Below are positions 42,986-53,245 of a DNA stretch of 64,000 nt, in pieces. The position numbers and the translations under genes are program-made. The DNA comes from Gracilaria vermiculophylla (Eukaryota > Rhodophyta > Florideophyceae > Gracilariales > Gracilariaceae): positions 319,172 to 383,171 of the forward strand of contig JAHNZQ020000308.1 in the NCBI GenBank assembly GCA_019155205.2, given 5' to 3'. How positions within the stretch are numbered: the first letter of the stretch is position 1; each line of letters opens with the position of its first letter. The notes below the pieces were generated by a model. The model was not told where the DNA came from. It made no database searches and saw only the letters and a list, made by a program, of their open reading frames with translations.

Positions 42986-43404
42986 GCGTGGCGTCGGCAG
43001 GGGGGGGTGGAGGGGAGGAGGGAAACGTACGTGCGCAGGTCGGGGGAACGGCGGCACGCGGGGCACGGCAGGTAGGGGCGGCGGCGACGAAGAAAGCGGC
43101 GGGTTGAACGGGAGCGGCGGGTACGCTGGCGGTTGCAGCGGGGGGTCGGCGCGGAGGAAATGTTTGTGTTTTCAACGCAGCGCCGCGCGACGGCCCGGCT
43201 TTCAGCCGCTGGCCCGCGGCGCGCCGAAAAAGCGGCTGCGGGCGGCATGACCGTGACACGCGGCCACGTGGCGCAGCGGCGAGGAGCGCAGCGGCGAGGC
43301 GCACAGCGGCGAGGAACGCGGCGGGCGGCAGGCGCGAGTGTTGCCGCGTGTGCGCCGCCGCCACGCCGCCTCGTTGTGACGTGATGCTCGCCGCGTCGGC
43401 GTTG

Positions 43405-43676
43405 TGCCCTTTCGCTGCGCCCTTCGACGCGCCCTTCTACGCGCCCTTCGCCGCGCCCTTCTACGCGCCCTTCGCCGCGCCCTTCGCCGCGCCCTTCGCC
43501 GCGCCCTTCGCCGCGCCCTTCTACGCGCCCTTCGCCGCGCCCTTCGCCGCGCCCTTCGCCGCGCCCTTCGCCGCGCCCTTCGCCGCGCCCTTCGCCGCGC
43601 CCTTCGCCGCGCCCTTCTACGCGCCCTTCGCCGCGCCCTTCGCCGCGCCCTTCGCCGCGCCCTTCGCCGCGCCCCT
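43405..43676. repeat. 12-bp minisatellite (about 22 units)
   Basis: Unit GCGCCCTTCGCC, with a TAC-ending variant at four positions and a GAC-ending one at the start. The spacing of variant units suggests duplication of larger blocks. It lies about 80 bp after the stop of the membrane protein gene (minus). On + it would read as an APF[A/Y] repeat in a frame open to 44919, but that frame is antisense to the conserved gene, so I treat the array as non-coding. Confidence 0.95.
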
Positions 43677-43755
43677 CAGAGCACCCAACCGTCGGCGCGC
43701 GCGTCGACTGCCGCAGCCCCAGCGAGTGCGCCGCCTTGTCACCGCCGTCGCCCTC

Positions 43756-45228
43756 CTACGCTCCCTTACGCTGCGCACCGCAGCTGCCCCACCCCACCAA
43801 GTCTCCCCCGCCGCATTCGCTTCCAGCGCCCGTCGTCGACGACTTCCACTCGCTCACGCCCAGCCCCCTAAACGCTCTCTTCCGCAGCCTGGCCTTGTGT
43901 CGCTTCGCAGCAAACTCCGCCCCAATCCCCCCAACCATAAACACCAGCGCCGTCACCAGGAACGCAGTCCCCACAGCCCACACGTTCCATTTTGCAAAGC
44001 ACTTGCACACGTACACCTCCGACGCCGCCGTCGTAGACCTCACGCCGCCCAACCCGGAAGACATGCGCACCACCGTTCCAACGGTGCCTCGCGATCCAAT
44101 CCACATCAGTTCGGCCCCCTTGATCGCCAGCGGCAACGCCGTCAACACATCACTCAGAAACGCATACATGAGCATACTCGCCGAGCTCACATCTGCCAGC
44201 AGCGCAATAGGCACGCAGTTCAGCCAAAGCGGCAACAGCAGAATGCATATACTCGAGTAGGTCACAGCGTCATTCACTTGTTGCATCAACAGCTCCATCT
44301 CATTCGTGGATCGCACCACCGCCACGTTCTCCTCCAAAAACACCGCCTTGAAGAACGCCGGCTCGGCCGTGAAACGGTGCGACACCATAATCGTACTTGT
44401 GTTCCACATAAACCGACGCTCCGTCTCTTCTTCTCCGTCCGCAGGCCTCACAGGGAGCCTCATCCGACCAAAACCGCCACCGCGAGTCATCGTTTCCACC
44501 AGATAGTGCCGTTTAAACTCCGCCAGATGTTTCTCTTTCTTCTCGTTGGTGATTCCAATATTGAGGTGCCACGTGCTGTTGACACGATATGCGCCCAGAG
44601 CGTTCACGTAGCATGTCTGCGTCGGTGTGTCATGCGCATAGTTGAAAATGGTGTCTGCGTCTGTGAAGTTGGTTCCAGCTTCCCTTGCCATGTGTACAGC
44701 GTTTTCCTCCATCATCTTGTTAAAGTTGAACACAATGCGGTGCATTTCGTTCTGATCTTCCTGGTCGGCGATGAAATCTGTGACGCAGTCTATAGTGGCG
44801 TTCACATCAAACCGCAGCTCCACTTGGTCGATGGCCGCATATCTCCACTGCGTGTCTTGCAGATTGCAAAGCTTGCGCATGCGAGAGCGCGACCGTCTCG
44901 TGGGCGCTGGGCGCCGTGATGAACGTGACAGCTGGTCGAGAATGCTGCGTTCCACGTTCTCGAGCATGTCAAGCGCTGTGTCGGCGTTCTGCACAAAGCC
45001 GTGCACGTTTCGAAGCACTTTGTTCATCGGCGCCTTGTCGGAGAAGAAAAAGTAGCGCGTGGCGTACCACTTGTGACCGTGCGGAGCATGGCTTGGGGAG
45101 GGGGACGGTGAGTAGCATGGACTGACTAGCTGGGCACGAACAGCCAGCACCAAGAGCTGCAATGCGACGATGGCTTGCACACGCATTGAGGCCGTTGCGT
45201 GCGGGTGAGTGTTGCTTCCCTGCAGCAT
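43756..45228 (-). CDS. Polytopic membrane protein of an unrecognised family (copy 1)
   Basis: Predicted 490-aa protein. A signal peptide begins best at Met15 (ATG at 45186; 'MRVQAIVALQLLVLAVRAQ'), then an ectodomain of about 300 residues with several N-x-S/T sites and few Cys. Two closely spaced hydrophobic segments follow from about residue 326, separated by a short loop and ending in the motif 'LMYAFLSDVLTALPLAIKG' (charged residues inside a hydrophobic stretch), then a third (about 420-445) and a basic cytoplasmic tail. A paralogue with the same layout and motif lies at 50947-52479. I do not recognise the family; the buried Asp and Lys suggest a channel, transporter or sensor, but this is speculative. 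Confidence 0.72.
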   Translation of the reverse strand: MLQGSNTHPHATASMRVQAIVALQLLVLAVRAQLVSPCYSPSPSPSHAPHGHKWYATRYFFFSDKAPMNKVLRNVHGFVQNADTALDMLENVERSILDQLSRSSRRPAPTRRSRSRMRKLCNLQDTQWRYAAIDQVELRFDVNATIDCVTDFIADQEDQNEMHRIVFNFNKMMEENAVHMAREAGTNFTDADTIFNYAHDTPTQTCYVNALGAYRVNSTWHLNIGITNEKKEKHLAEFKRHYLVETMTRGGGFGRMRLPVRPADGEEETERRFMWNTSTIMVSHRFTAEPAFFKAVFLEENVAVVRSTNEMELLMQQVNDAVTYSSICILLLPLWLNCVPIALLADVSSASMLMYAFLSDVLTALPLAIKGAELMWIGSRGTVGTVVRMSSGLGGVRSTTAASEVYVCKCFAKWNVWAVGTAFLVTALVFMVGGIGAEFAAKRHKARLRKRAFRGLGVSEWKSSTTGAGSECGGGDLVGWGSCGAQRKGA

Positions 45229-48200
45229 TTACCGAAAAAGCAACCGCGTCGAGTTCATTGCATTCTAACGATCAAACGTGCGCACACGCATGTGCTGGAG
45301 AATGGGAAACCGTGATGACACAGCATGTGTGGAAGCTTTCCGAGAGTATCTCGAAGATACCTGCGGCACGGCACGGCGGTGAGAGTTGCTTTGCCTAGAA
45401 CGCACCAAGTGCGATTGCAGGGCAACGCTAGCGTTGTAGAGTAGACCGCTCAGATCGCACACGCTGGTTCGCTGGGCCAACCCCATCGAAAAAGGTCTCT
45501 CGTCGGGGACATAAAGCGCGAGCAATGCAACGTTTGAAATATCGACTCGACACCGTGTCGATGTCGAGTAATGTTGCAGCTTGTCACTGTAAGCACTTCA
45601 CGACACAGCATGGCCGAACGAGGAAGTCTGTAAATGGAATCTTGCAATAGAGGCTGGGCGCGTGCAACACTTTTGGCACCCCCTCGCACACGATCATGTG
45701 CATTGAACGTGCATGTACACCAGCATAATTACGAAGGGCAGCATACCTTTCGCAGCCTGCGGCTTTCAAGCCTCTTCTGCCGCACATGTTTTCGTCCTCG
45801 AACAACGCTATCCGTGTGACACAACTGGCGCCGTTCGCTAAACTTAGCCAATCCGATCACAAGTACGGCAAACGCTGCGTCAAACCCTCTCTGACTATCA
45901 ACCTCTTGCCTTTGCACTGCGCACGCATAGAGCGCACGCATAGAGCGCACGCATCGAGTCCGGCAATCGATGGGCCGCAATCAACCATCTGCAGAACGTC
46001 AGGTGTATGTTTGTGGTCGACGAAAACACCATTTTGCTGCTTGCTTTGCTCCTCATGCATACGTAGTTTTGTCTTCTGATGGCTGAGCCTGCCATGCACG
46101 GCAGCGACGTTTTTGATTCATCTTGTGCGCTGCGCACATGCTCTACACCTTCAGATGGTAACTTTCTGTACTGATACCCCACGCGTGTACACTACAATCG
46201 ATTACCTATCTTCTCGGCGGCACGAAGCAAAATAAGGTAGACATACCCCACGGATACCCCATATGCAGCGCAGCACCTTACGTTCTGGTCCTCTTTCTGG
46301 CTAACAAACCATCAGTAGACGAGTTCCTTCATCACAGAAATGGAAAACTGTCCCATTAGAAAGCAGTGTGTCATCGTTCCATGAGTATGACTGCTTTTTT
46401 TTGGTGCTTGCTTCTGTTATAATTTTATTGGTTTACAACAACAAAGATCAAAGCACAGTATAGCGCAAGCATACGGCCTGTCGAAACTGATATCCAATTT
46501 TCTAGTGTATTTATTTTCTCGTAAGGCTCTTTTGGCATTCCCCATCCAATTCACTAAATCCTCGCCTTGGTATACTGTCGTGATTCAGAACACGTCCAAA
46601 AGATTGCTACAGCTTTCCTAGTCGATTAGCCCATTTTAATGACGAGTAGCCGGAACCCCTCATCCATTGCTCTTGCAGTAATGTCCCTTGTCATTCATTT
46701 CGGAACCTTAAAACTTGTGCTTCCCAGCACGCTCTTTTCACGAAGCAAAGCGAAGACTTTGAGTAATATTGTTATCCCATGAAAATCAAGGCTGTCAAGG
46801 TTGCTCACTCTAATTTTGAAGTATTGAAAAAAAGAACCAGCTACATTTTTTCAAAGCTATGTTTCTGCTGCTTTGCGAAAGTTTCCCATCAACGAACCAC
46901 CAAAAATGAAATGATCTTGCAAACAAATAAGCGAGACACCCTTTTGAATTTCAAAATATCAAGAAAAGTGAAATCATAGAAAAGCTTGAGAACTGGAACT
47001 TTTTGAATATGTAGCGACGTTCTAAGCGATCAGTTGTGAAACAGCGCATCTGTCTGGGACAAAATGGGTGCAACCTACCATACACAATACAGATATTTGG
47101 AAATACACAGAGAAAGAAAATTATAATCAAAATAAAGAAAACCACGTCTTTGTTTGTTGTCCGTTCGCAGTTTCATGATACATCCGTTATCATTGAATCC
47201 AGTTTTTTTTTGGTGTGTGCAAAATGTCTGCAGCCGAGAAACATAATATTTAGTTTTTTGTACATGAGAAAATTGCTATGGCGAAAGATGGGAAGCAGGA
47301 TTTTAGTTTTGAAGATGCTGAATTTTTTCACTAATTGTACGAAATATCTTTTTTTCTTTAGAAGATCAGCATTGGAACAGTTTCGTTCAATTGATTGTTG
47401 ACCAGGAACACACTCTGGCGGCATCGCCTTTAAAATACCACACAAGCTGTTTACGTTTTTCGTTCTGTAGATTGAGTGTTGCTGATTGAATGCATCGATA
47501 AACGTGTTTCTGTTTTTATTAAGGATAAGAAAAAAGAATCACAGCGTTTTCTTCAAGTTTTCAAGAAACCAAATGATGAACATGACATGAAAAGCATATC
47601 AGAGCACTTTTGTCCGTGAGTTGTTATTGGTGGCAGAAAAGTGGGTGCAACCTGAAAAGCGAAGAGTGCAAACCACAATTTTGTGTTTCTCTGTAGTTGC
47701 GTTTCAGCGCACACTCTGCAGCACGCGAGCGCTCGAAAGTAAGAAAAGCGTATCATTCATTGTTAAGGTGAGGCAACCTTTTGCTCGTTTCAGGAAGACT
47801 GCCGTTCACGCTGAAGCACAAGCCCGCCATGGCAAAACGCTGCGAGCAGCGGGCTCCAAGCAAAAGTGACTCGCTTTTCGACAGGCACTGCGATCGAAAC
47901 GAGCGCACTGACGCAGTGCGCACAGATGATCTGGCGAGGCGCGCTCGTCGAGCAATATCGAATCTCAAAAAGTGAAGATGAGCACACAAATGGTGACCAT
48001 TTGTGCGGAGCAACTGGGCATTTTGTACGTTTTGTTCAGGTTGCGCGCACTACAGCACAGTAAAAGTGCACTCGAAAAGATGGAGACAGAACAAGGTGGG
48101 TGTTCGATGCAAGCTACGGTATCATACGTTACGCACATAAACGTACATTTCAGTATGTGAGGAATACTTTTGATGTGATGAGTGTCAAATAAAGTTTAAG

Positions 48201-50946
48201 TTTTACACTGATGGGAAAAGTAAGCGCCTCCAATGCTGAGCATGTTTCAGAAGCATGAGGCTTTTCGGAAAATTTTGAAAGACTTTGAAAAGCATCAGAA
48301 CCATATGACAAAGGAGGAAGGGTTCAGACATGCTTTTCTGTCGTAGAGTTGACTGCAGTGGCATGGTTTTTGCAAATTGTGTGCATGCATGTTGGGGACG
48401 GGACAAAAACAGTGGTTGCGGTGCTGATGTTCTGCTGCGCGGGACTACACAGCAGCACGTGGCTTTTCAGTGATGCACATGGCTCGTGCGAGTGATTGGC
48501 GTGAAAGCAAGACAATGATTGCTATAACGATTAAATAAATACACAAACTTTGGTGCAACTGTTTTATTTGGCGACGCAAATTGCAAAAACAATGAAAAAT
48601 GAGAGCGTTCTCATGAGTTTGAGGGGGGGGGGAACGACGCCAGTCAGGCTGTACCGCAGAGACTATGGAGAAAGCGAGCACAACAAGTGCGTGTGTAGAA
48701 TGGAGAATGGGTTTTGAAAAGGCAAAAAAACGCATGATTGCAAGGTACGGTAGCATAGCATTGCTATTTCCATCATGGAGTTGCACTATGAGACACAGCG
48801 TTCAAAAGTTGTGGAAGGAATGGAGAGGAATTACGGTCGGTGCAAGGGCATGTTTGTTGTGTGGGCTCGGTGGTTGAAGGCATGTGGCTAACACTGTTGC
48901 ACCAGTGATGGGGCGTATGGGGGCGCGGGGGGGCTGCGCGCAGATGGCGTGGAAGGGTGCGCGCTGCACGTGGGGTAGTGGACGGCGTGGGCGCGTGTAG
49001 GGTGCGCGGGTGCGCGGGTGCGCGGGTGCGCGCTTGGCTGGTTGGGTTGGATATCACGTAATGCTACCCTTCGGTACATACTTGAGCATGAAATTTTTAT
49101 GGGTTGTGAGGACGCCGTTGAGGTGCTGCGAGGACAGCCGTGAAATCTCCAATGCAGTGGCGCTGCAGAGATTACTTTTAGGTGTTGCGACTTTTTAGTT
49201 TTGGGAATTTGAAGTGCCTGCAGTGGGTGTGTTTTGTGTGCTATTGATTTCACGGTGTGCGCATCACAGTTGACAGCACCGTGCATGATGTGGAATATGT
49301 TTGTTGCACACACAGAAACCAGCGCGAAATGCTTTGCTGGACGGTGGCAATCGACCCGTTTACAGTGGTGCGTTGCGCTGCCGCTCATCTCAGTCGCAGC
49401 CTATCTTGCAAGGTAACATGCTGCGCATCCTTGTTGCATGCTCCGCGTGGGCACGCCTCCCTCTCTCCATTTGCAAATGCAGATGGTATCTGCACCTTTT
49501 CCTCCACACCAAAATGATTTTGCAACTGAGCGTTCCGCACAGCTCTGTGCTTCACGTTCAACAACCGCTGCTTGTTCTTCACAGTGCAAACCGATTGTCA
49601 TCCGCCCAATGAACCCTCAACGGTGCAGGTTAGCGCGAGTCCGTTTTTTTGCAACAAATCGATCAACTCTACGCACAGTGTACAGATACTTGGTGGCATG
49701 GTTTGCACATGCAGTGACGTGAAGTAAGTACAGCACCATGCTGTGTATTCGGTGCTGATGAATTGCGAGTCGCCTTCTCCTCGTGATTGTGTAATGACGC
49801 CCACTCTTTTTCGCACGCGCAAACCGCCGCCCATCCCTTTCACGCCCCACTCTCAACCCGCTGTGTGTTCAAACAAAAGGAGCATTCATTTGTGTCGTCA
49901 TAGCCTTTGCGGTGCGCAGCATTTGCGGTGCGTCGCTTTCTGCCTGGCAGTGTAGCAGTGCACATTGTTCGCACTTGTGTGGTTTGTTGAAATGGTTACT
50001 CATTCGCAATCCATAAAACTTGCGTTGCCTTCTCTGATTAGCTCCGACTGGTTGTGCATATTCAACATGAACGCGTCACGAAAGGGCGATCAGCATACAG
50101 TACGCTCGTTTTGTGCTTTGTCACAACTGCTCGCCAAAGTATTCGCACAAGCACAAACGAACATTATCGCACCGTGTTGATGATCGCAAACATGGACTGT
50201 ATAGTGTTGTGACGAGGCATAGCGCAGCGAACAATGTAAACTATTTTGCACTCATCATGTCGCCACTGATTTTGACGGCTTCAGCGGGGCGCAATCGACG
50301 CAATTTTTCGCTTTGAGTTGTATCTGCTGTGCTTTGGCACGTTTGGGCATAAGGAGGAACTTGCTCCCTCCGCCACCCACGGTCATCGAACACCTCGACG
50401 TGTGTGTGTGCTCTCAACAAGGCCGCTTCGTTTCAATGTGCTGCCAACTTACAAGAGAAGAGCAGGAACTTTGGCACTGGACTGTCAAGCCGGCACGTAT
50501 TCATACATGTGCCACCACAGAGTGTTTACAGTAGAAGCGCCGCGCACCGCTACCAGCGCGCTTGGTCATCAACGCGCACAGCGAGTTCTTCTCCTCTCCA
50601 CTCACAGCAGTGATTGGTTGTCGTCTCCCTCGCTAATGCCACTACCAGATATATGCCATAGCCGCACACTACAAGCATCCCCGAAATACAGCTCAATGCA
50701 CACTCAAGTGCCTACAAAGCTACTTTTGAACTTCCTCTTCGCGCGTACCCAACTTCCGCGCCATAAATCCCCCTTTTCTACCGCCACTATCGCCAAATAC
50801 GCGCTGTCTTCAACACAGGTCACTACGTCGTCGGCACCGTGGCCAATGCGTCCGGTTTACGTCTCAGGCACAAACAGCCCCAACATCTTGTTTCATGACG
50901 GTTTTGCCACAGCCAGCGCTTTCATGTCTCTTTCCTCTCACGGAAC
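45229..50946. other. 5.7-kb gene-free region between two membrane protein paralogues
   Basis: Only short frames (103 codons or fewer, apart from one 166-codon and one 262-codon frame without motifs). It contains small tandem repeats: a 13-bp GCGCACGCATAGA unit three times at 45920-45958 and an 8-bp GGTGCGCG unit four times at 49001-49032, which is alternating purine-pyrimidine and Z-DNA-prone. Local base composition fluctuates from AT-rich (46.4-47.5 kb) to GC-rich (48.9-49.1 kb). No gene or RNA was recognised. Confidence 0.5.
49001..49033. repeat. GGTGCGCG octamer repeat
   Basis: Four tandem copies of an alternating GC/GT octamer inside a GC-rich patch, able to adopt Z-DNA. Confidence 0.9.
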
Positions 50947-52479
50947 ATGTTGTGTTCGCCTGCAACGTTTTTTTGGCACAGAGTGTCAAATTTTACTCAC
51001 TCATCAAGTTTTTGGTTTTTGTCCGTCGCTATTCTTCTCTTTTCCTCATCCACTGCGTTCCCACTCAACATTACTCCCCCGCCGAACAGCAACAATTTGT
51101 CGGTGAACATTGCGCCGTGGGCTCAGGGTCGCCTTTTTGCTGTTTCCGATGCAGCCCCTTATGCCCACCACTTGCAGCATCAACCTGACTACGTTCACGC
51201 CCTCGGCGTCATCACCAGTTTTTTTTCATCCGTTGAGCACCAAATTAATTGCGCCCGTCGAAGTGCCAAATCCATGCGCGCCACTGGTCGCCCGTGCAAT
51301 GCCGATCCTGAAACATGGCACACAGCCACACACAAAGCTGCCATGAACAGAGGTTGGCCCGTGTCTGAACCGAATGGCTCTGTTTGCATCACTTATTATT
51401 ATGGCGTTCCCCCTTCTTTTCCTACCTCTGCCGAGCAACTCAGAGAGGTCATGCAAAGAGGTTTAGCCGCTGTGGAAAGAAGTGCATATCGTGTCATGTT
51501 GGAAACAGTGGGAAACTGGACGTATACTGGAGGTGATCACACTTTGGATGCCGAGTTTGCATCGCAGATATGTGAACTGAGCAATTACGGAGGGTTTCGT
51601 TTACACGGAAAATGGAATCTGGCCATTGCCTCCACTAATCAGCCGGCCAAGCTGCATCTTCCCGACGGCGAACGACTGTCGCTTAGCGAAATGCACAGAT
51701 TGCAGAATGGAACGATTGTCTCTGCCCTAATGACGCTACCGATTAATCCTGGCACGGGCGAAGTGCACAGTGTGACCGATCGTGCCACCACGATGTTGGC
51801 CAGATGGGGTGGCGCCGCCAACCCCGCATCTCGCTTCGAACCATCCACCGTTAACAATAACGTAGCTTTGATGGCTGCCCGTGAGAAGGGATCAAATTTC
51901 GCACAACAGATGGAGGATGTAATTCTGGGGTCCAATACTGCCATACTGGCGCTGCCCCTGGTCCTGAATTTGATTCCAGTCTCGTTGATTACCGTGTGCA
52001 AGAAGTGGACCATGTTGATGTACGTTCTTTTCAGTGACATTCTCACTGCCTTGCCCATGTTGATCAAAGGCATTGAACTTGTGGGCATTGGGAAATCGCG
52101 TTTCACGGAGGTAGTAACTCGTGTGGGCGACACATTTGAGAAGGATACGATTGCTATTGAGACGTGGGTTGCAACCTGTCGCGTGCGTCACGACGCGGGC
52201 ATAATTGGCATCGTATTTATCACATCTGCCTTTGTGGCCGTGGTTGTCGGAGTGCTTCTAGAACTCATCGCCTATTCAATGGTAATCAAGGCGAGGAGAA
52301 AAAGAAAAGAATATGTGGAAGATATGGAGTATCTTGACCAGTATGAACGTCATGCTTGGAAGCATTGCGATGAGGTTTTCATGTCTCGGCTGGGGATGAC
52401 GCAGCATTATCAGGTCAACGAGGGGAGCAGGCCCTTACACGACACATGGACACCGATGCCGACTTCTCGCCTCTATTGA
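50947..52479 (+). CDS. Polytopic membrane protein of an unrecognised family (copy 2)
   Basis: Predicted 510-aa paralogue of the gene at 43756-45228. Same order: N-terminal signal/anchor ('FWFLSVAILLFSSSTAF'), ectodomain of about 290 residues containing 'GGFRLHGKWNLAIASTN' (compare 'GAYRVNSTWHLNIGITN' in copy 1), paired hydrophobic segments at about 330-380 with the shared motif 'LMYVLFSDILTALPMLIKG', a third segment (about 418-444) and a charged tail with 'KARRKRKEYVEDMEYLDQYE'. Identity is concentrated in the membrane part. Function unknown. An internal ATG close to the signal segment could be the true start. Confidence 0.75.
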   Translation: MLCSPATFFWHRVSNFTHSSSFWFLSVAILLFSSSTAFPLNITPPPNSNNLSVNIAPWAQGRLFAVSDAAPYAHHLQHQPDYVHALGVITSFFSSVEHQINCARRSAKSMRATGRPCNADPETWHTATHKAAMNRGWPVSEPNGSVCITYYYGVPPSFPTSAEQLREVMQRGLAAVERSAYRVMLETVGNWTYTGGDHTLDAEFASQICELSNYGGFRLHGKWNLAIASTNQPAKLHLPDGERLSLSEMHRLQNGTIVSALMTLPINPGTGEVHSVTDRATTMLARWGGAANPASRFEPSTVNNNVALMAAREKGSNFAQQMEDVILGSNTAILALPLVLNLIPVSLITVCKKWTMLMYVLFSDILTALPMLIKGIELVGIGKSRFTEVVTRVGDTFEKDTIAIETWVATCRVRHDAGIIGIVFITSAFVAVVVGVLLELIAYSMVIKARRKRKEYVEDMEYLDQYERHAWKHCDEVFMSRLGMTQHYQVNEGSRPLHDTWTPMPTSRLY

Positions 52480-53245
52480 GTTGGTATTTGTCGGAAGACA
52501 GGGTGAGTACGAGAATGGACGGTTTTGGGGGTTCAAGCCGGCGTCTCGAGTCATATACCGCTACGTCATCATTCTCGCCGTCATTCACAACTTTGCCTTC
52601 GGAATTGCACATTTCCTGTGAGGCTGTAAAGCAGTAAAACGGTGTTTATCGCTCACTACGCTCCAATTTCTAGGCGAGCACTGCGTTCATCCTGTGGAAG
52701 ACGCGCGCGCGGGCGGAGGTACTCTTCACCATAGGTATTTAATGTTCTCTTGAGAGAGGAGACGGCCTAAGGCGATGGCGCAGCGACGTGCCTGCAACGG
52801 GGCGAAGGCACGCCGCCACAAAGCGCGAAAATTTCAAAGCATTCAAACTTTCAAATAAGCCACGCTTCAAACGCGCTGGCGCCTCCTGCACGCGCGCGCT
52901 GGAAACAGCTCTGCCGCTCCCTCGCCCAGCAGTGCGCCAAATCCGTTGCTCGTTCGACGCAGAGACCCTTGGCAGCGCGCTCTCATCCGCGACCAATACC
53001 AGCCCGAGCGCCGCTTCCCTCGCCTCCACTTCGCGTCCTGCGACTCTCCTGCCGCTTCTCGCCCGTCCACCTTTCAATTTTTCGGCTTTGCTTTCAAAAC
53101 ATATCCGCTCAAATCATTCCTTCCCCTTGCTGCCCTTATGCAGCCATCTGTGAGCCGTTGAAGTTGTCCTGGCCTGTCATCGCGTCCCCAGCACATTTTT
53201 TTTCGGTGAAGCACACAAAAGCTGAGGTGAGCATCCGTGTGAGAA
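52480..53245. other. Intergenic region upstream of the TOG protein gene
   Basis: 766 bp. Holds an E2F-like site at 52823-52832 (separate entry). No gene recognised. Confidence 0.5.
52823..52832. promoter_or_regulatory. E2F-like site upstream of the XMAP215/CKAP5 gene
   Basis: GCGCGAAAAT, a perfect reverse match to the E2F core, about 415 bp before the start codon. Confidence 0.45.

Larger units (their letters stand above)
42470..43755. other. GC-rich intergenic region with repeats
   Basis: Open frames on both strands here are driven by GC content and repeats, with no domain recognised. It includes a GGTGGC repeat and a 12-bp minisatellite (separate entries), and three 15-bp 'GCGCAGCGGCGAGGA'-like units near 43270-43316. 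Confidence 0.55.

Noticed and set aside
43405..43676. CRISPR-like array
   Set aside because: Units are contiguous 12-mers without unique spacers, in a eukaryotic context; it is a minisatellite.
43348..44919. 523-codon plus frame starting with APF repeats
   Set aside because: Antisense to the membrane protein that has a conserved paralogue; its start lies in a minisatellite.
46397..46420. U6-like start (GGTGCTTGCTTC)
   Set aside because: The similarity stops after about 12 bases; the conserved U6 ACAGAGA and downstream sequence are absent.
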